Source: Anaeromicropila herbilytica (GTDB taxonomy: Bacteria; Bacillota; Clostridia; Lachnospirales; Lachnospiraceae). From it: DNA of 64,000 nt. Numbering within the stretch: position 1 is the first letter of the stretch; each line of letters opens with the position of its first letter. Position numbers and translations under genes: made by a program. Below are positions 26,519-35,360 of this stretch, one piece after another. The notes under the pieces are model-generated. The model was not told the origin of the DNA. It ran no database searches and saw only the letters and a list, made by a program, of their open reading frames with translations. Location: NCBI RefSeq assembly GCF_016591975.1, contig NZ_AP024169.1, positions 3,945,001-4,009,000 of the forward strand, read 5' to 3'.

Positions 26519-29029
26519 TCACGATAAGCTACCTTGCTCTTTTTTATGTTTCTTAGTATCTAGATTATCATGAAATTGTACATAAATATGATACATGGAC
26601 AGACTATCTTCCACTGACATACCATGTTTACTATATATAGCTTCTTTCGCTAATTCTTGCATCTTACTAGTTGTTGAATCTTCTAGAAATGGATAAGCAG
26701 TATTAATTAGATCAATTGAAGAATGAACATCAAATCCTCTTCCCCTATATCGTGCATACTGCCTAATCTCGTTGTAAATATGCCTAATCTCACCAGATGG
26801 CTTTTGGGTTTTAAAATATTCATAAGACTTTTTCTTATATTTCTTACGTAAATAACTTTTTCTTATTAATACACTGCCAAATGCAATGCTAATCATAACC
26901 AATATCAGACACCATTTCAATAACGTTCCTTTATTGAATTTATAATTTGCCATGTAAGAAGTCTTACCTGATTTTTCATCGCTTGATATTCCTCTATTTT
27001 TAGTAGTATCATCTGATTTCTTTTTATTATTACTTTTGGAATTATCTTTATTCTCTGACTGTTCCTTCTGCAATTGATTGTCTTCTTTTTCTTTCGTTGT
27101 ATCGACTGCCTCTTTGGTATCGTGATTCTGCGTTGTATTGTCTGATTGACTAAAAGCCTCATTCCAAGCCATTGTTGAACTTCCTTGTGTACATTCCGAA
27201 TTCGTCTGATCAGACCCGAATCCAGGTGTCATTTCAACTGGAATCCATCCAAATCCATCCACATAGATTTCAACCCAAGCATGCGCGTATTTGTCAGTTA
27301 CATCAATGACTTTCGAATTGCCAGAAGGCTCTACTATATATCCCTCAGCATACCTTGCTGGAATTCCAAGTAAACGAAAAATTAATGTCGCAGAGCTAGC
27401 AAAATGCACACAGTATCCTTTTTTCTGCTTATATAAAAAATACTCCACAAAGTCTTCCCACATTGGTGTACTACCAGGGCTCTGAGTATAAGTAGCACGG
27501 TTCCATAAATTGTTCTGAATAATGTGCATTGCTCTTCGCCATGAATGTACCTTTTTACCTTTATATTCTGCACGAAGTTTCTTTAAAGACTTTGGTACGC
27601 CAAGATAATTTTGATAAACATATTTTCTATATTCCTTCTCCCAACTTGCATTACTACTATAATCACTCTCAAAATCTAACCAGGAATCATTATAACGATA
27701 AAAATCAAAACTATAACTTTTCTTATTATCCGTATTATAAAGAAAGAGATCTTGCTTATTCTTTCCTATATCTTGATTTACCTTTGAAAAATAAGGAATG
27801 TAATAATATTTATTATTTGCATTTACAGTAGTAATTTGCATTTTATTAAGACCTACATTAGGATACGTATCTAATGTAAGGGTACCAGTTTGAAGGAGTT
27901 CATGACTATCAACACCTGAATCTTCTATAATCTTATTATATCCTTTATTTTCTTCTGGCAGCCACCGTTTGCCAGTGTAAGTAACCCCTGTGTATGCCTT
28001 TAGGTAGAGATTACTTGAAATTGGCCTATCTAGGGTTACTTTTAAATCTGTCTTTCCTAATGGTTTTACTTCTACAAGTTCTCCTAACGCCCCCTCATTC
28101 AATCCAGTACTTCCACTTCTTCCAAGCGAAAAACCACTAAAACTAAACAGATTCGTAATAAACGTTTCAGCGTGAAAGGATTTCCGGTAAGATGTAATAT
28201 CATTCTTGTGTTCATTATAGACTTTGTTCTCAGATACCCAAATTATTGTAAATCCTAAGATTAATGTAAGAATAGTTGTGCCTATCTTTGCTTGTTTTCT
28301 AATTATATCGCTTGCCCATATCGTAGTCCTATCACTCCAATGTAGAAAATGAATCCTTCTCTTTTTCTTGTTCTTTCGAATGCTACGATCAATGTCTGCA
28401 TTTAACATTATGCATAATAAGCAGCATAGTATCCCCATAATACTTGATACGTTAGGTGCTTCTCCACATAATATTGACAATAGTAATGATGGTAAGAAGA
28501 ATACAAACGCTAGGAAAGGTCTGTTCTTTTCCCCAATGCAAAAGCTTAGTAGTAATGCAATAATTCCAGCATAAATCAAGAACATAAATACAAGATTTAC
28601 TCTTGATATCTTATCTGCTCCCTGAACAGTTAATGACCAACCGTAATATTCATTATAATATTTCAATACTGAATATACTAAAAGTTTACCCCCATAATAG
28701 ACTTCTTTTCGAAACTTTATTAACAATCCAAGCCAGCAGACAAATCCTACGCCCCTTAACATCCACCATCTCTTCTTAGCTATACTATCTAATGTAAAAA
28801 TAGTCGAAAATAAAATAATACCAATTAATAACCCATTCATTGTTACATTCATTTTAAATGTACCGTTGATAGCCTCAATTGAGCCCCATACTCCAATACC
28901 ATTTACCACAACACATAATAAAATATAGAAAAAAGACCATAAAATAATAAAATTCTCTTCCTTTTTTACAGTCATGACAGGTAATTCACTTATATGGATA
29001 CCAATATTCTTGTGTTTCCTATTTCTCAT
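26519..29029 (-). CDS. TgpA-like membrane transglutaminase
   Basis: Start chosen at the ATG at 29029 with AGGAG 8 bases upstream; a GTG at 29038 overlaps that site. The 836-residue product has about six membrane helices in the first 250 residues, then a large extracellular part. That part has the transglutaminase core KKGYCVHFASSATLIFRLLG (Cys), HAWVEIYVDGFGWIPVEMTP (His), and an Asp between them. A Lys/Asp/Ser-rich linker, one more helix and a DUF4129-type cytosolic tail follow. It is the last gene of the MoxR-DUF58-transglutaminase operon, a widespread set of unclear function, possibly in envelope protein processing. Confidence 0.85.
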   Translation of the reverse strand: MRNRKHKNIGIHISELPVMTVKKEENFIILWSFFYILLCVVVNGIGVWGSIEAINGTFKMNVTMNGLLIGIILFSTIFTLDSIAKKRWWMLRGVGFVCWLGLLIKFRKEVYYGGKLLVYSVLKYYNEYYGWSLTVQGADKISRVNLVFMFLIYAGIIALLLSFCIGEKNRPFLAFVFFLPSLLLSILCGEAPNVSSIMGILCCLLCIMLNADIDRSIRKNKKKRRIHFLHWSDRTTIWASDIIRKQAKIGTTILTLILGFTIIWVSENKVYNEHKNDITSYRKSFHAETFITNLFSFSGFSLGRSGSTGLNEGALGELVEVKPLGKTDLKVTLDRPISSNLYLKAYTGVTYTGKRWLPEENKGYNKIIEDSGVDSHELLQTGTLTLDTYPNVGLNKMQITTVNANNKYYYIPYFSKVNQDIGKNKQDLFLYNTDNKKSYSFDFYRYNDSWLDFESDYSSNASWEKEYRKYVYQNYLGVPKSLKKLRAEYKGKKVHSWRRAMHIIQNNLWNRATYTQSPGSTPMWEDFVEYFLYKQKKGYCVHFASSATLIFRLLGIPARYAEGYIVEPSGNSKVIDVTDKYAHAWVEIYVDGFGWIPVEMTPGFGSDQTNSECTQGSSTMAWNEAFSQSDNTTQNHDTKEAVDTTKEKEDNQLQKEQSENKDNSKSNNKKKSDDTTKNRGISSDEKSGKTSYMANYKFNKGTLLKWCLILVMISIAFGSVLIRKSYLRKKYKKKSYEYFKTQKPSGEIRHIYNEIRQYARYRGRGFDVHSSIDLINTAYPFLEDSTTSKMQELAKEAIYSKHGMSVEDSLSMYHIYVQFHDNLDTKKHKKEQGSLS

Positions 29030-29066
29030 TTTCTTCACTCCTGTGATAACTTGCGGTAGCCTATTA

Positions 29067-30242
29067 CTACTCTATCCTTAATCCCAATTGATTGATTGAA
29101 CTCTCAATATCAGCTGGATTAATTTTAATTATACTAGCTTCTTCTGGTACAACAGATTCCTTTGTAACCTCTTCTCCAATTGCAATGATATAGTATCTTC
29201 TTGTAATACAATTGTAATCTTTAAGATTGTACTCTATGTTATGCGTTGGCGCCACAAAAGTTAGCACCCTCATATATTGCTTATTACAACTTAATCTTAT
29301 AATCTCATCAAAGGCATCTATCTCTTTCACTGGTTTTGCCAATAATAGAACATGCAACATATCAAATACATCTTGCTCAGTATCGATATAATGACATACT
29401 GCTTCCTTTCTTTCTTCATCATACCAAGCAATTATATGCTGAATCTGCAATGTTATAAATGACCAAGATAAGGAGGAAACCGCTTGTACAATTGTATGAA
29501 AGCATTGTTGATCTACTTGGTATAGATCTAACATAAGAAATGTATCATAATCAATTGGTAACGTATAATCTTTAACCAGTAATTCATCCTTTTTCGCGGA
29601 TAATTTCCAATGAATTCTCTGTAGCTTATCTCCAGGTCTATATTCACGAACTTGAAGGATTTCAGAAGTATCATTTCCTACTTGTCCGGGATAATATCGT
29701 TCGGAATCTGAAGATAAAATTGTACTTTTTCTACCGATTGATAATGGAATCTCCTTAATTATTGGTATAACAAGAATTGTACATTTACTATCTGTTCGTA
29801 TTTTCTTAGAAAATAGCGCAATAAAATAGGATACTTTAATCTTCCTTAATCTAATCTTAGCGATACCGCAATGGTCAATTACGATTGGAACACTTATTGT
29901 TGCTTCGCTTCTTGATGGCAATGCAAATTCAACCTTAAAGGTTTTCTTAGCTTCGTCATGGCTGAAAGATGCCTCTAATGTAAAGGAAGCCCTTCCTATT
30001 GGTAAGAAAGTATTATTTTTTATAAGAACATCAATAAGTACCTGCTCATTAGCCTCTGTTGATTCTTCTTTTGTTATTAATTGAATCTTAATCATATATG
30101 TCTGAATAACTGCAATTAGAAAACATACAACTGGATATATCCCCATTCCTATTGCAGTAATTGTAATGGAAGGTTCGATATTTATGGTTGCTTGATAGAC
30201 AACCAAACCCCAAACAATTAGATAAATGATAATCTTATGCAT
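29067..30242 (-). CDS. DUF58 domain protein
   Basis: A 391-residue protein with two N-terminal membrane helices (IIIYLIVWGLVVYQATI and ITAIGMGIYPVVCFLIAVI) followed by a beta-rich region. Then comes the DUF58 signature EILQVREYRPGDKLQRIHWK near residue 200 and LLVKDYTLPIDYDTFLMLDL, which begins a VWA-like fold. DUF58 proteins accompany MoxR ATPases in nearly all bacteria that have them. It sits between MoxR (46 bp upstream) and the transglutaminase (28 bp downstream), and the three are probably cotranscribed. The ribosome binding site is weak. Confidence 0.85.
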   Translation of the reverse strand: MHKIIIYLIVWGLVVYQATINIEPSITITAIGMGIYPVVCFLIAVIQTYMIKIQLITKEESTEANEQVLIDVLIKNNTFLPIGRASFTLEASFSHDEAKKTFKVEFALPSRSEATISVPIVIDHCGIAKIRLRKIKVSYFIALFSKKIRTDSKCTILVIPIIKEIPLSIGRKSTILSSDSERYYPGQVGNDTSEILQVREYRPGDKLQRIHWKLSAKKDELLVKDYTLPIDYDTFLMLDLYQVDQQCFHTIVQAVSSLSWSFITLQIQHIIAWYDEERKEAVCHYIDTEQDVFDMLHVLLLAKPVKEIDAFDEIIRLSCNKQYMRVLTFVAPTHNIEYNLKDYNCITRRYYIIAIGEEVTKESVVPEEASIIKINPADIESSINQLGLRIE

Positions 30243-30288
30243 CTCTTTACCAATGCCTTTCCTTTCTTTGATGATTTAATTAAAGGAA

Positions 30289-31320
30289 TCATTTATAATG
30301 GCCAAATCCATTCGCAGTACGTATCGTATCTTCGTTACGTACCTTGTCTGTGTTACGTATCATATCTGCATTACGTAATGCATTTACTTTTGTACGAGTA
30401 TTTGGCTTTTTCACGTTCTCTAGAATCTGTGTGATAATCTGCTCTTTTGTAATATATTTAATTCGCGCTTTACTGTTCAATAGAATACGATGACTTACTA
30501 CATCTTGGAATACAGCAGCTACATCCTCTGGAATTACATAATCCCTACCAAGTAACCAAGCGTATGCACTAGACATTCTAGTTAATGCAACAGAAGCCCT
30601 TGGACTAGCCCCTAACTCAATAAAGGAATGTTCTCTTGTCTCCTTTATTAAGTTTACAATATAGGAATAGACATTATCGTGTATAAAGACTTGTTCCACC
30701 TCTTTTTGCATCTCAAGAAAGATATCCTGAGTGATTACAGCATGTACCTCTGCTTGATTATTTCTTTTTGACTTTAATATCTCCACTTCATCTATAGCAT
30801 CCGGATAACCCATAGAAAGCTTTATCATAAATCGATCAAGTTGGGACTCTGGTAACATCTGTGTTCCAATAGAACCTGATGGATTCTGAGTTGCTAATAC
30901 AATGAAAGGTTCTTTTAATTTTCTTGTAACACCATCTATCGTTACTTTTCCTTCTTCCATTACCTCTAGCAAAGCTGACTGTGTCTTTGGAGATGTACGA
31001 TTTATCTCATCTGCTAAAAAGAGATTACAAAATACGGCACCAGGATGAAATTTCATTTCTCCAGTATCCTTATCAAACATATGAAAACCAACCAGATCAG
31101 AAGGTAAAACATCAGGTGTAAATTGCATTCGTCCTGCTTTTAGTCCCATCGCTTTACTAAAAGCCATCGCCATTGTGGTCTTACCTAGTCCTGGTATATC
31201 TTCTATTAAAATGTGTCCATGTGCAAGTAGGGCACATAACACTTTTCTTATTACTCCATCTTTACCAATTACATTTTTTTTCACTTCTTTTATAATAAGT
31301 GCTGCATTATTTTCCAACAT
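30289..31320 (-). CDS. MoxR family AAA+ ATPase with a repetitive C-terminal tail
   Basis: Start chosen at the ATG at 31320 (343 residues), after GGAGG. Walker A is HILIEDIPGLGKTTMAMAFS, Walker B LFLADEINRTSP, sensor 1 ATQNP, and the arginine-finger region SQLDRFMIKLSMGYP. MoxR ATPases act as chaperone-like partners of DUF58/VWA proteins. The normal lid domain ends near residue 305. Then follow about four 6-residue repeats (LRNADM, IRNTDK, VRNEDT, IRTANG) encoded by an 18-bp tandem repeat at 30319-30390. The tail is not part of the usual family and looks like a recent expansion. Confidence 0.88.
   Translation of the reverse strand: MLENNAALIIKEVKKNVIGKDGVIRKVLCALLAHGHILIEDIPGLGKTTMAMAFSKAMGLKAGRMQFTPDVLPSDLVGFHMFDKDTGEMKFHPGAVFCNLFLADEINRTSPKTQSALLEVMEEGKVTIDGVTRKLKEPFIVLATQNPSGSIGTQMLPESQLDRFMIKLSMGYPDAIDEVEILKSKRNNQAEVHAVITQDIFLEMQKEVEQVFIHDNVYSYIVNLIKETREHSFIELGASPRASVALTRMSSAYAWLLGRDYVIPEDVAAVFQDVVSHRILLNSKARIKYITKEQIITQILENVKKPNTRTKVNALRNADMIRNTDKVRNEDTIRTANGFGHYK
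30319..30390. repeat. 18-bp tandem repeat in the moxR-like gene
   Basis: ACGTA recurs at 30319, 30337, 30355 and 30373, exactly 18 bp apart, within units of partly diverged sequence. The repeat is in frame and encodes the R-N-x-D tail of the ATPase. Confidence 0.8.
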
Positions 31321-31484
31321 CAACCACTTGCCTCCATATGCATGTTATTTACAATATCTTATATCATTTGTAAATTAATGATATAGTTAATACGCTATTT
31401 AGTCAATAGCATCTTTGAGATAGCCCTAAGCTTTTGCAATGACTGCTCGGGATTATTATATCTATCTAGAATGTATAAATAATA

Positions 31485-31532
31485 CAATAAAACCGCCATT
31501 TGTCAGTCAAAACAAATCGCGGTTTTATTGTT
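31485..31532 (-). terminator. Terminator after topB
   Basis: ACAATAAAACCGCCATTTGT (31485-31504) pairs with ACAAATCGCGGTTTTATTGT (31513-31532) with one or two mismatches. It lies 45 bases after the topB stop codon on the leftward strand. Confidence 0.8.
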
Positions 31533-31576
31533 TATTATGTGTTGTCGGACAAACTAGATATATCAAATACCTAATA

Positions 31577-33643
31577 CTATTTCTGATAATTTTCTGCTAT
31601 CGCTTCAAATCCGTTCCGTAAATAACTTTGGTTATTTAGATTCTTAACCCCTACGGTCATACGGCTAACGAATCCCTCTAACTTAAGCATATATTCATCC
31701 TTCGTGATATTTCCCTCTGATACATAAGTAAGTCCCTTTTCCCAACTAGCTGTTAATTCTGGATTCAATAAGGACTTAATCGAAGCATTCACCACATCAA
31801 AGATCATTTCACCAAGCTTCGTTGGAGTGATAATCTGTGTCTTCTTATTCAGACTAAGATACTCAATCTTGCATAGTTTATTAAGAATCTCAGCTCTTGT
31901 TGCACTTGTTCCTATTCCGCTACCTTTAATCTGCGCTCTTAATTCTTCATCCTCTATTAACTGACCTGCATTCTCCATAGCAAGAATCATAGATCCTGAA
32001 TTATAACGTTTTGGTGGTGAGGTCTCTCCTTCTTTAATGGCTAAACCCTGAACATCAATCTCCATCCCTTTTTTTAGATTCTTTATTAGATTAATTAAAT
32101 CAAGGTCGACTTTATCATTGGATTCCTCTGAATTATCACCTTTATCTGAAATATCATTTTTATTTGCTGAATCACTTGATTGTGGAGCTTGTGAATTTAC
32201 ATCTTGATTTCTCTTATCAAAAGAATTCTTAGTTACTTTTAAATAGCCTTCATCCACTATAATTTTAAAGTTGGAAAAGAATTTTTCTTGTTCAATCTGA
32301 GATACAATACTAATCTTTTGATACACCGCAGGTGGGTAGAAAATACTTAAGAATCTCCTTACAATCGTCTCATAGACATTCTTTGCATGATTATTTAAGG
32401 ATTGAAACGCACCAAATCCTTGTCCAGTCGGTATGATTGCATAATGGTCTGTTATTTGTTTATCATTTACATATCTTGATTTTGCAATACCTTTATAGGA
32501 TCCATTCTCCAATATTTCACTCGCAAAATCTTTTGCATGCATATAATTCCTTAAACCAGATAGATTCTTATGAATCTCCTTACTGACAGCGGTAGAGAGT
32601 ACTCTGGCATCCGTTCTAGGATACGTCACTAGTTTTTTCTCGTATAATTCCTGTGTGACTTTTAACGTTTCATCTGGACTAATCTTAAATAACTTGGAAC
32701 ACTCATTCTGTAATTCTGCTAAGTTAAATAATAACGGTGGATTCTTATTCTCTTTCTTTTTCTCTATACTTTCAATCACTGCTTTGATTGGCTGATTCAC
32801 ACTTAATTCTTCAATTAATTTTTCAGCATAGATTCTTTCCTTGAACCCATTTTCTTTATATAGCATAGGTGTATTATAATATTTTGAACCTTCTACAGCT
32901 CTAAATTCACCATCAAATTCTTTACCTGATAAAGAAAATGTTGATACCACACGGTAAAAAGGTGTCTTTACAAATGCTCGAATCTCACGCTCTCTTCGAA
33001 CAACCATTCCTAATACACAAGTCATAACACGTCCTACACTGATAGCCGCACGTTTCTCACTTTTTAGAAAATTCGATACAGATTGTCCATACTTTAAAGT
33101 AAGTACCCTAGAGAAATTAATTCCCATTAGATAATCTTCTTTTGCTCTTAGATAAGCTGCGTCAGATAGATTGTCATAATCCGACAATTCTTTTGCTTCT
33201 CTAATTCCTCGAAGTATCTCTTCTTCCGTCTGAGAATCAATCCAAACTCTTCTCTTCTCCTTTGAATCAGGAACTCCTGCCATCTGATCAACCAGACGAT
33301 AAATATACTCTCCTTCACGTCCAGAGTCAGTGCAGACATAGATTTTATCAACATCATCACGGTTTAATAATTGTTTTACGATATTAAATTGTTTACTCAC
33401 ATTAGGAATAACTTCATATAAGAATTCATTTGGTAGAAAAGGTAACGTTTCAAGAGTCCAACGTTTTAAGCTAGCATCATAGCTTTCTGGATAGCTCATG
33501 GTTACTAAATGACCAACACACCAAGTTACAATTGCAGTATCTGCTTCCATATACCCGTCATGTTTCTTTGCATTTAGTTTAAGCGCTTTTAAAAACTCCT
33601 GCGCAACACTGGGCTTTTCTGAAATGTATAAACTTTTAGACAT
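31577..33643 (-). CDS. topB: DNA topoisomerase III (type IA)
   Basis: 688 residues. The Toprim domain begins SKSLYISEKPSVAQEFLKAL and includes CTDSGREGEYIYRLVDQMAG with the metal-binding acids. The active-site Tyr lies in KKLVTYPRTDARVLSTAVSK near residue 340. IKGSGIGTSATRAEILNKL belongs to the closing part of the catalytic core. No C-terminal zinc fingers are present. A Ser/Asn/Asp-rich insert (SQAPQSSDSANKNDISDKGD) lies near residue 500. The enzyme relaxes and decatenates DNA in replication and recombination. Chromosomal form assumed: no conjugation genes are nearby. The ribosome binding site is modest. Confidence 0.92.
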   Translation of the reverse strand: MSKSLYISEKPSVAQEFLKALKLNAKKHDGYMEADTAIVTWCVGHLVTMSYPESYDASLKRWTLETLPFLPNEFLYEVIPNVSKQFNIVKQLLNRDDVDKIYVCTDSGREGEYIYRLVDQMAGVPDSKEKRRVWIDSQTEEEILRGIREAKELSDYDNLSDAAYLRAKEDYLMGINFSRVLTLKYGQSVSNFLKSEKRAAISVGRVMTCVLGMVVRREREIRAFVKTPFYRVVSTFSLSGKEFDGEFRAVEGSKYYNTPMLYKENGFKERIYAEKLIEELSVNQPIKAVIESIEKKKENKNPPLLFNLAELQNECSKLFKISPDETLKVTQELYEKKLVTYPRTDARVLSTAVSKEIHKNLSGLRNYMHAKDFASEILENGSYKGIAKSRYVNDKQITDHYAIIPTGQGFGAFQSLNNHAKNVYETIVRRFLSIFYPPAVYQKISIVSQIEQEKFFSNFKIIVDEGYLKVTKNSFDKRNQDVNSQAPQSSDSANKNDISDKGDNSEESNDKVDLDLINLIKNLKKGMEIDVQGLAIKEGETSPPKRYNSGSMILAMENAGQLIEDEELRAQIKGSGIGTSATRAEILNKLCKIEYLSLNKKTQIITPTKLGEMIFDVVNASIKSLLNPELTASWEKGLTYVSEGNITKDEYMLKLEGFVSRMTVGVKNLNNQSYLRNGFEAIAENYQK

Positions 33644-33720
33644 GTATTTTCCAACTTTCTTAAATCTAATCCTTTAGTTCGAAATATAACGAATCTGTAA
33701 TTATTCTGTAGTCACATTAT

Positions 33721-33842
33721 ATGATAAGAGCGTCAAAAGTATCTTGTAAGCAAAACAGATACCATATCTGATATATTATTAATATACTAATCTATATATG
33801 GTATCTGTTTTGTTCACAGAGTACTTTTGACGCTCTTATCAT
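33721..33842. repeat. 122-bp palindrome (type D) between topB and degV
   Basis: ATGATAAGAGCGTCAAAAGT (33721-33740) is repeated exactly inverted at the other end. CAAAACAGATACCATAT pairs further in, leaving an AT-rich centre. It lies upstream of both divergent genes, so termination is not its evident job. It lacks the ACTCR motif of types A to C. Confidence 0.85.
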
Positions 33843-33905
33843 TATATCGAGTTTATTTAAAGATTGCAAGATTTGATTTTTGGGTATACATAGCATCTAT
33901 TTATA

Positions 33906-33914
33906 TGGTATAAT
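33906..33914 (+). promoter_or_regulatory. Extended -10 promoter of the degV gene
   Basis: TGGTATAAT, an extended -10 element with a perfect TATAAT at 33909-33914. No good -35 is seen. It lies 141 bases before the degV start. Confidence 0.5.
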
Positions 33915-34055
33915 ATTCTCTATGCTATAATCTATGCAAGCCTAAATAGTATAAAAATCGCACTATAACGGACCATAATAAAATATAGAATTTCTGGTAA
34001 AACTTTATAATATAAAATAGTTTAACCAAACGCAACAATAACCAGGGGGATAACC

Positions 34056-34937
34056 ATGAAAGATTATCAAATATTCAGTGATTCATCTTGTGATACACCA
34101 CCTCAGTTACTGTCGGAGTTTAATATCCAATTAATCCCGTATTATGTAACTTTTGATCAAGAGAATTATATGAAAGAAAATATTGAAATTACTAATTCAC
34201 AATTTTATGAAACATTAAATTCTGGTAATGTTTTTCCTAAGACTTCTCTACCTTCTGTTCAGGATTACATGAATGTATTCGAAGAAGCAATTAAAGCAGA
34301 GAAAGATGTTCTATGTATCTGCTTAAGTCATAAATTCAGTGGCTCTTATCAATCTGCTGTTAATGCAAAATTAATTCTTGAAGAAAAATATACAGATGCT
34401 AAGATTAGTATTATCGATTCTATCCAAGCCACAGCAGGTCAAGGACTTGTTGTATTACAAGCTGCTTATATGAAGCAAGCTGGATACTCGATTGATGACA
34501 CCATCGAAAAACTAGAAGAGTTAAAACAAACAGCAAGAATTATGTTCACAGTAGATACTCTAGAATACCTTGCTAAAGGTGGTCGTATCGGTAAGGCAAC
34601 TTCACTTGCTGGCACTATGCTTAATTTAAAACCTTTGATTCAATTAAAGGATGCAGAGCTAATTCCTTATTCCAACGTTAGAGGTAGAAAAAAATCCTTA
34701 GAAAAAGTACTATCTATGGTAGAAGAATATTTTACAGAACACAATGAAAGCTATGATGATTATGATTTTTGTTTTGCTAATGCTACCACTTTGGATGAAG
34801 TTAATGCATTTAAGCCACGTGTAGAAGCATTGATTGGTAAATCTATTGATTACCCAATCTTTCAGATTGGTGTAACCATTGGTACCTATACAGGTCCTGG
34901 AGCTCTTGGAGTATGTTTCATTAAGAAATTCAAATAA
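34056..34937 (+). CDS. DegV family fatty-acid-binding protein
   Basis: A 293-residue cytosolic protein with the DegV/FakB fold. It begins YQIFSDSSCDTPPQLLSEF, has FPKTSLPSVQDYMNVFEEAI and LCICLSHKFSGSYQSAVNAK, and ends GTYTGPGALGVCFIKKF; these are standard family motifs around the lipid head-group site. FakB homologues present fatty acids to the kinase FakA for phospholipid synthesis. No fakA lies here. Which acid it binds cannot be told from sequence. AGGGGGATAACC precedes the ATG. Confidence 0.88.
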   Translation: MKDYQIFSDSSCDTPPQLLSEFNIQLIPYYVTFDQENYMKENIEITNSQFYETLNSGNVFPKTSLPSVQDYMNVFEEAIKAEKDVLCICLSHKFSGSYQSAVNAKLILEEKYTDAKISIIDSIQATAGQGLVVLQAAYMKQAGYSIDDTIEKLEELKQTARIMFTVDTLEYLAKGGRIGKATSLAGTMLNLKPLIQLKDAELIPYSNVRGRKKSLEKVLSMVEEYFTEHNESYDDYDFCFANATTLDEVNAFKPRVEALIGKSIDYPIFQIGVTIGTYTGPGALGVCFIKKFK

Positions 34938-35090
34938 TATCATTTAGTTAAATATTATTGGGATATAATCTTGGTTTATTACATATTCTTAGGCAAATCG
35001 TAGTATAATGAAACTAAATTATTTATATGCCTACTTCAATATAGGTTCTATTATTAGCTACTATAAAGCGGAATGGAGTGAAAGATTCTT

Positions 35091-35240
35091 ATGAGAAGAA
35101 ACACTTGTGAAGAAAAGACAAATGGTTTAAAAATCGATTTAAACATTACGAAAATGGTAAGATACGTATGTACTGCTGGCGTATTAATAGTTGCAATCAT
35201 CTTTGGAACAAAGACATATGAAAAAATGTTAGATCAATAA
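35091..35240 (+). CDS. Small single-pass membrane protein, 49 residues
   Basis: ATG at 35091 follows GGAGTG 10 bases upstream. TATAAT occurs at 35004-35009. The product starts with a charged stretch (MRRNTCEEKTNGLKIDLNI), has one helix (MVRYVCTAGVLIVAIIFG), and ends TKTYEKMLDQ. A strong terminator follows 43 bases after the stop, so promoter, site, frame and terminator make a complete unit. No family is recognised. It is short enough to be missed by usual gene-length cut-offs. Confidence 0.65.
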   Translation: MRRNTCEEKTNGLKIDLNITKMVRYVCTAGVLIVAIIFGTKTYEKMLDQ

Positions 35241-35283
35241 TGCATCACAATGATTCTATTTCTATGATATATTAGAATGATAA

Positions 35284-35340
35284 AGAAAAAGAGTTGTACA
35301 TAATCACTTTTATGAATGATTAATGTTCAACTCTTTTTCT
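35284..35340. terminator. Terminator between the small membrane protein and glyA
   Basis: AGAAAAAGAGTTG pairs with CAACTCTTTTTCT around a long loop. It can end both converging genes. Confidence 0.75.
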
Positions 35341-35360
35341 TATAGTTTTCTTATAGTGTT

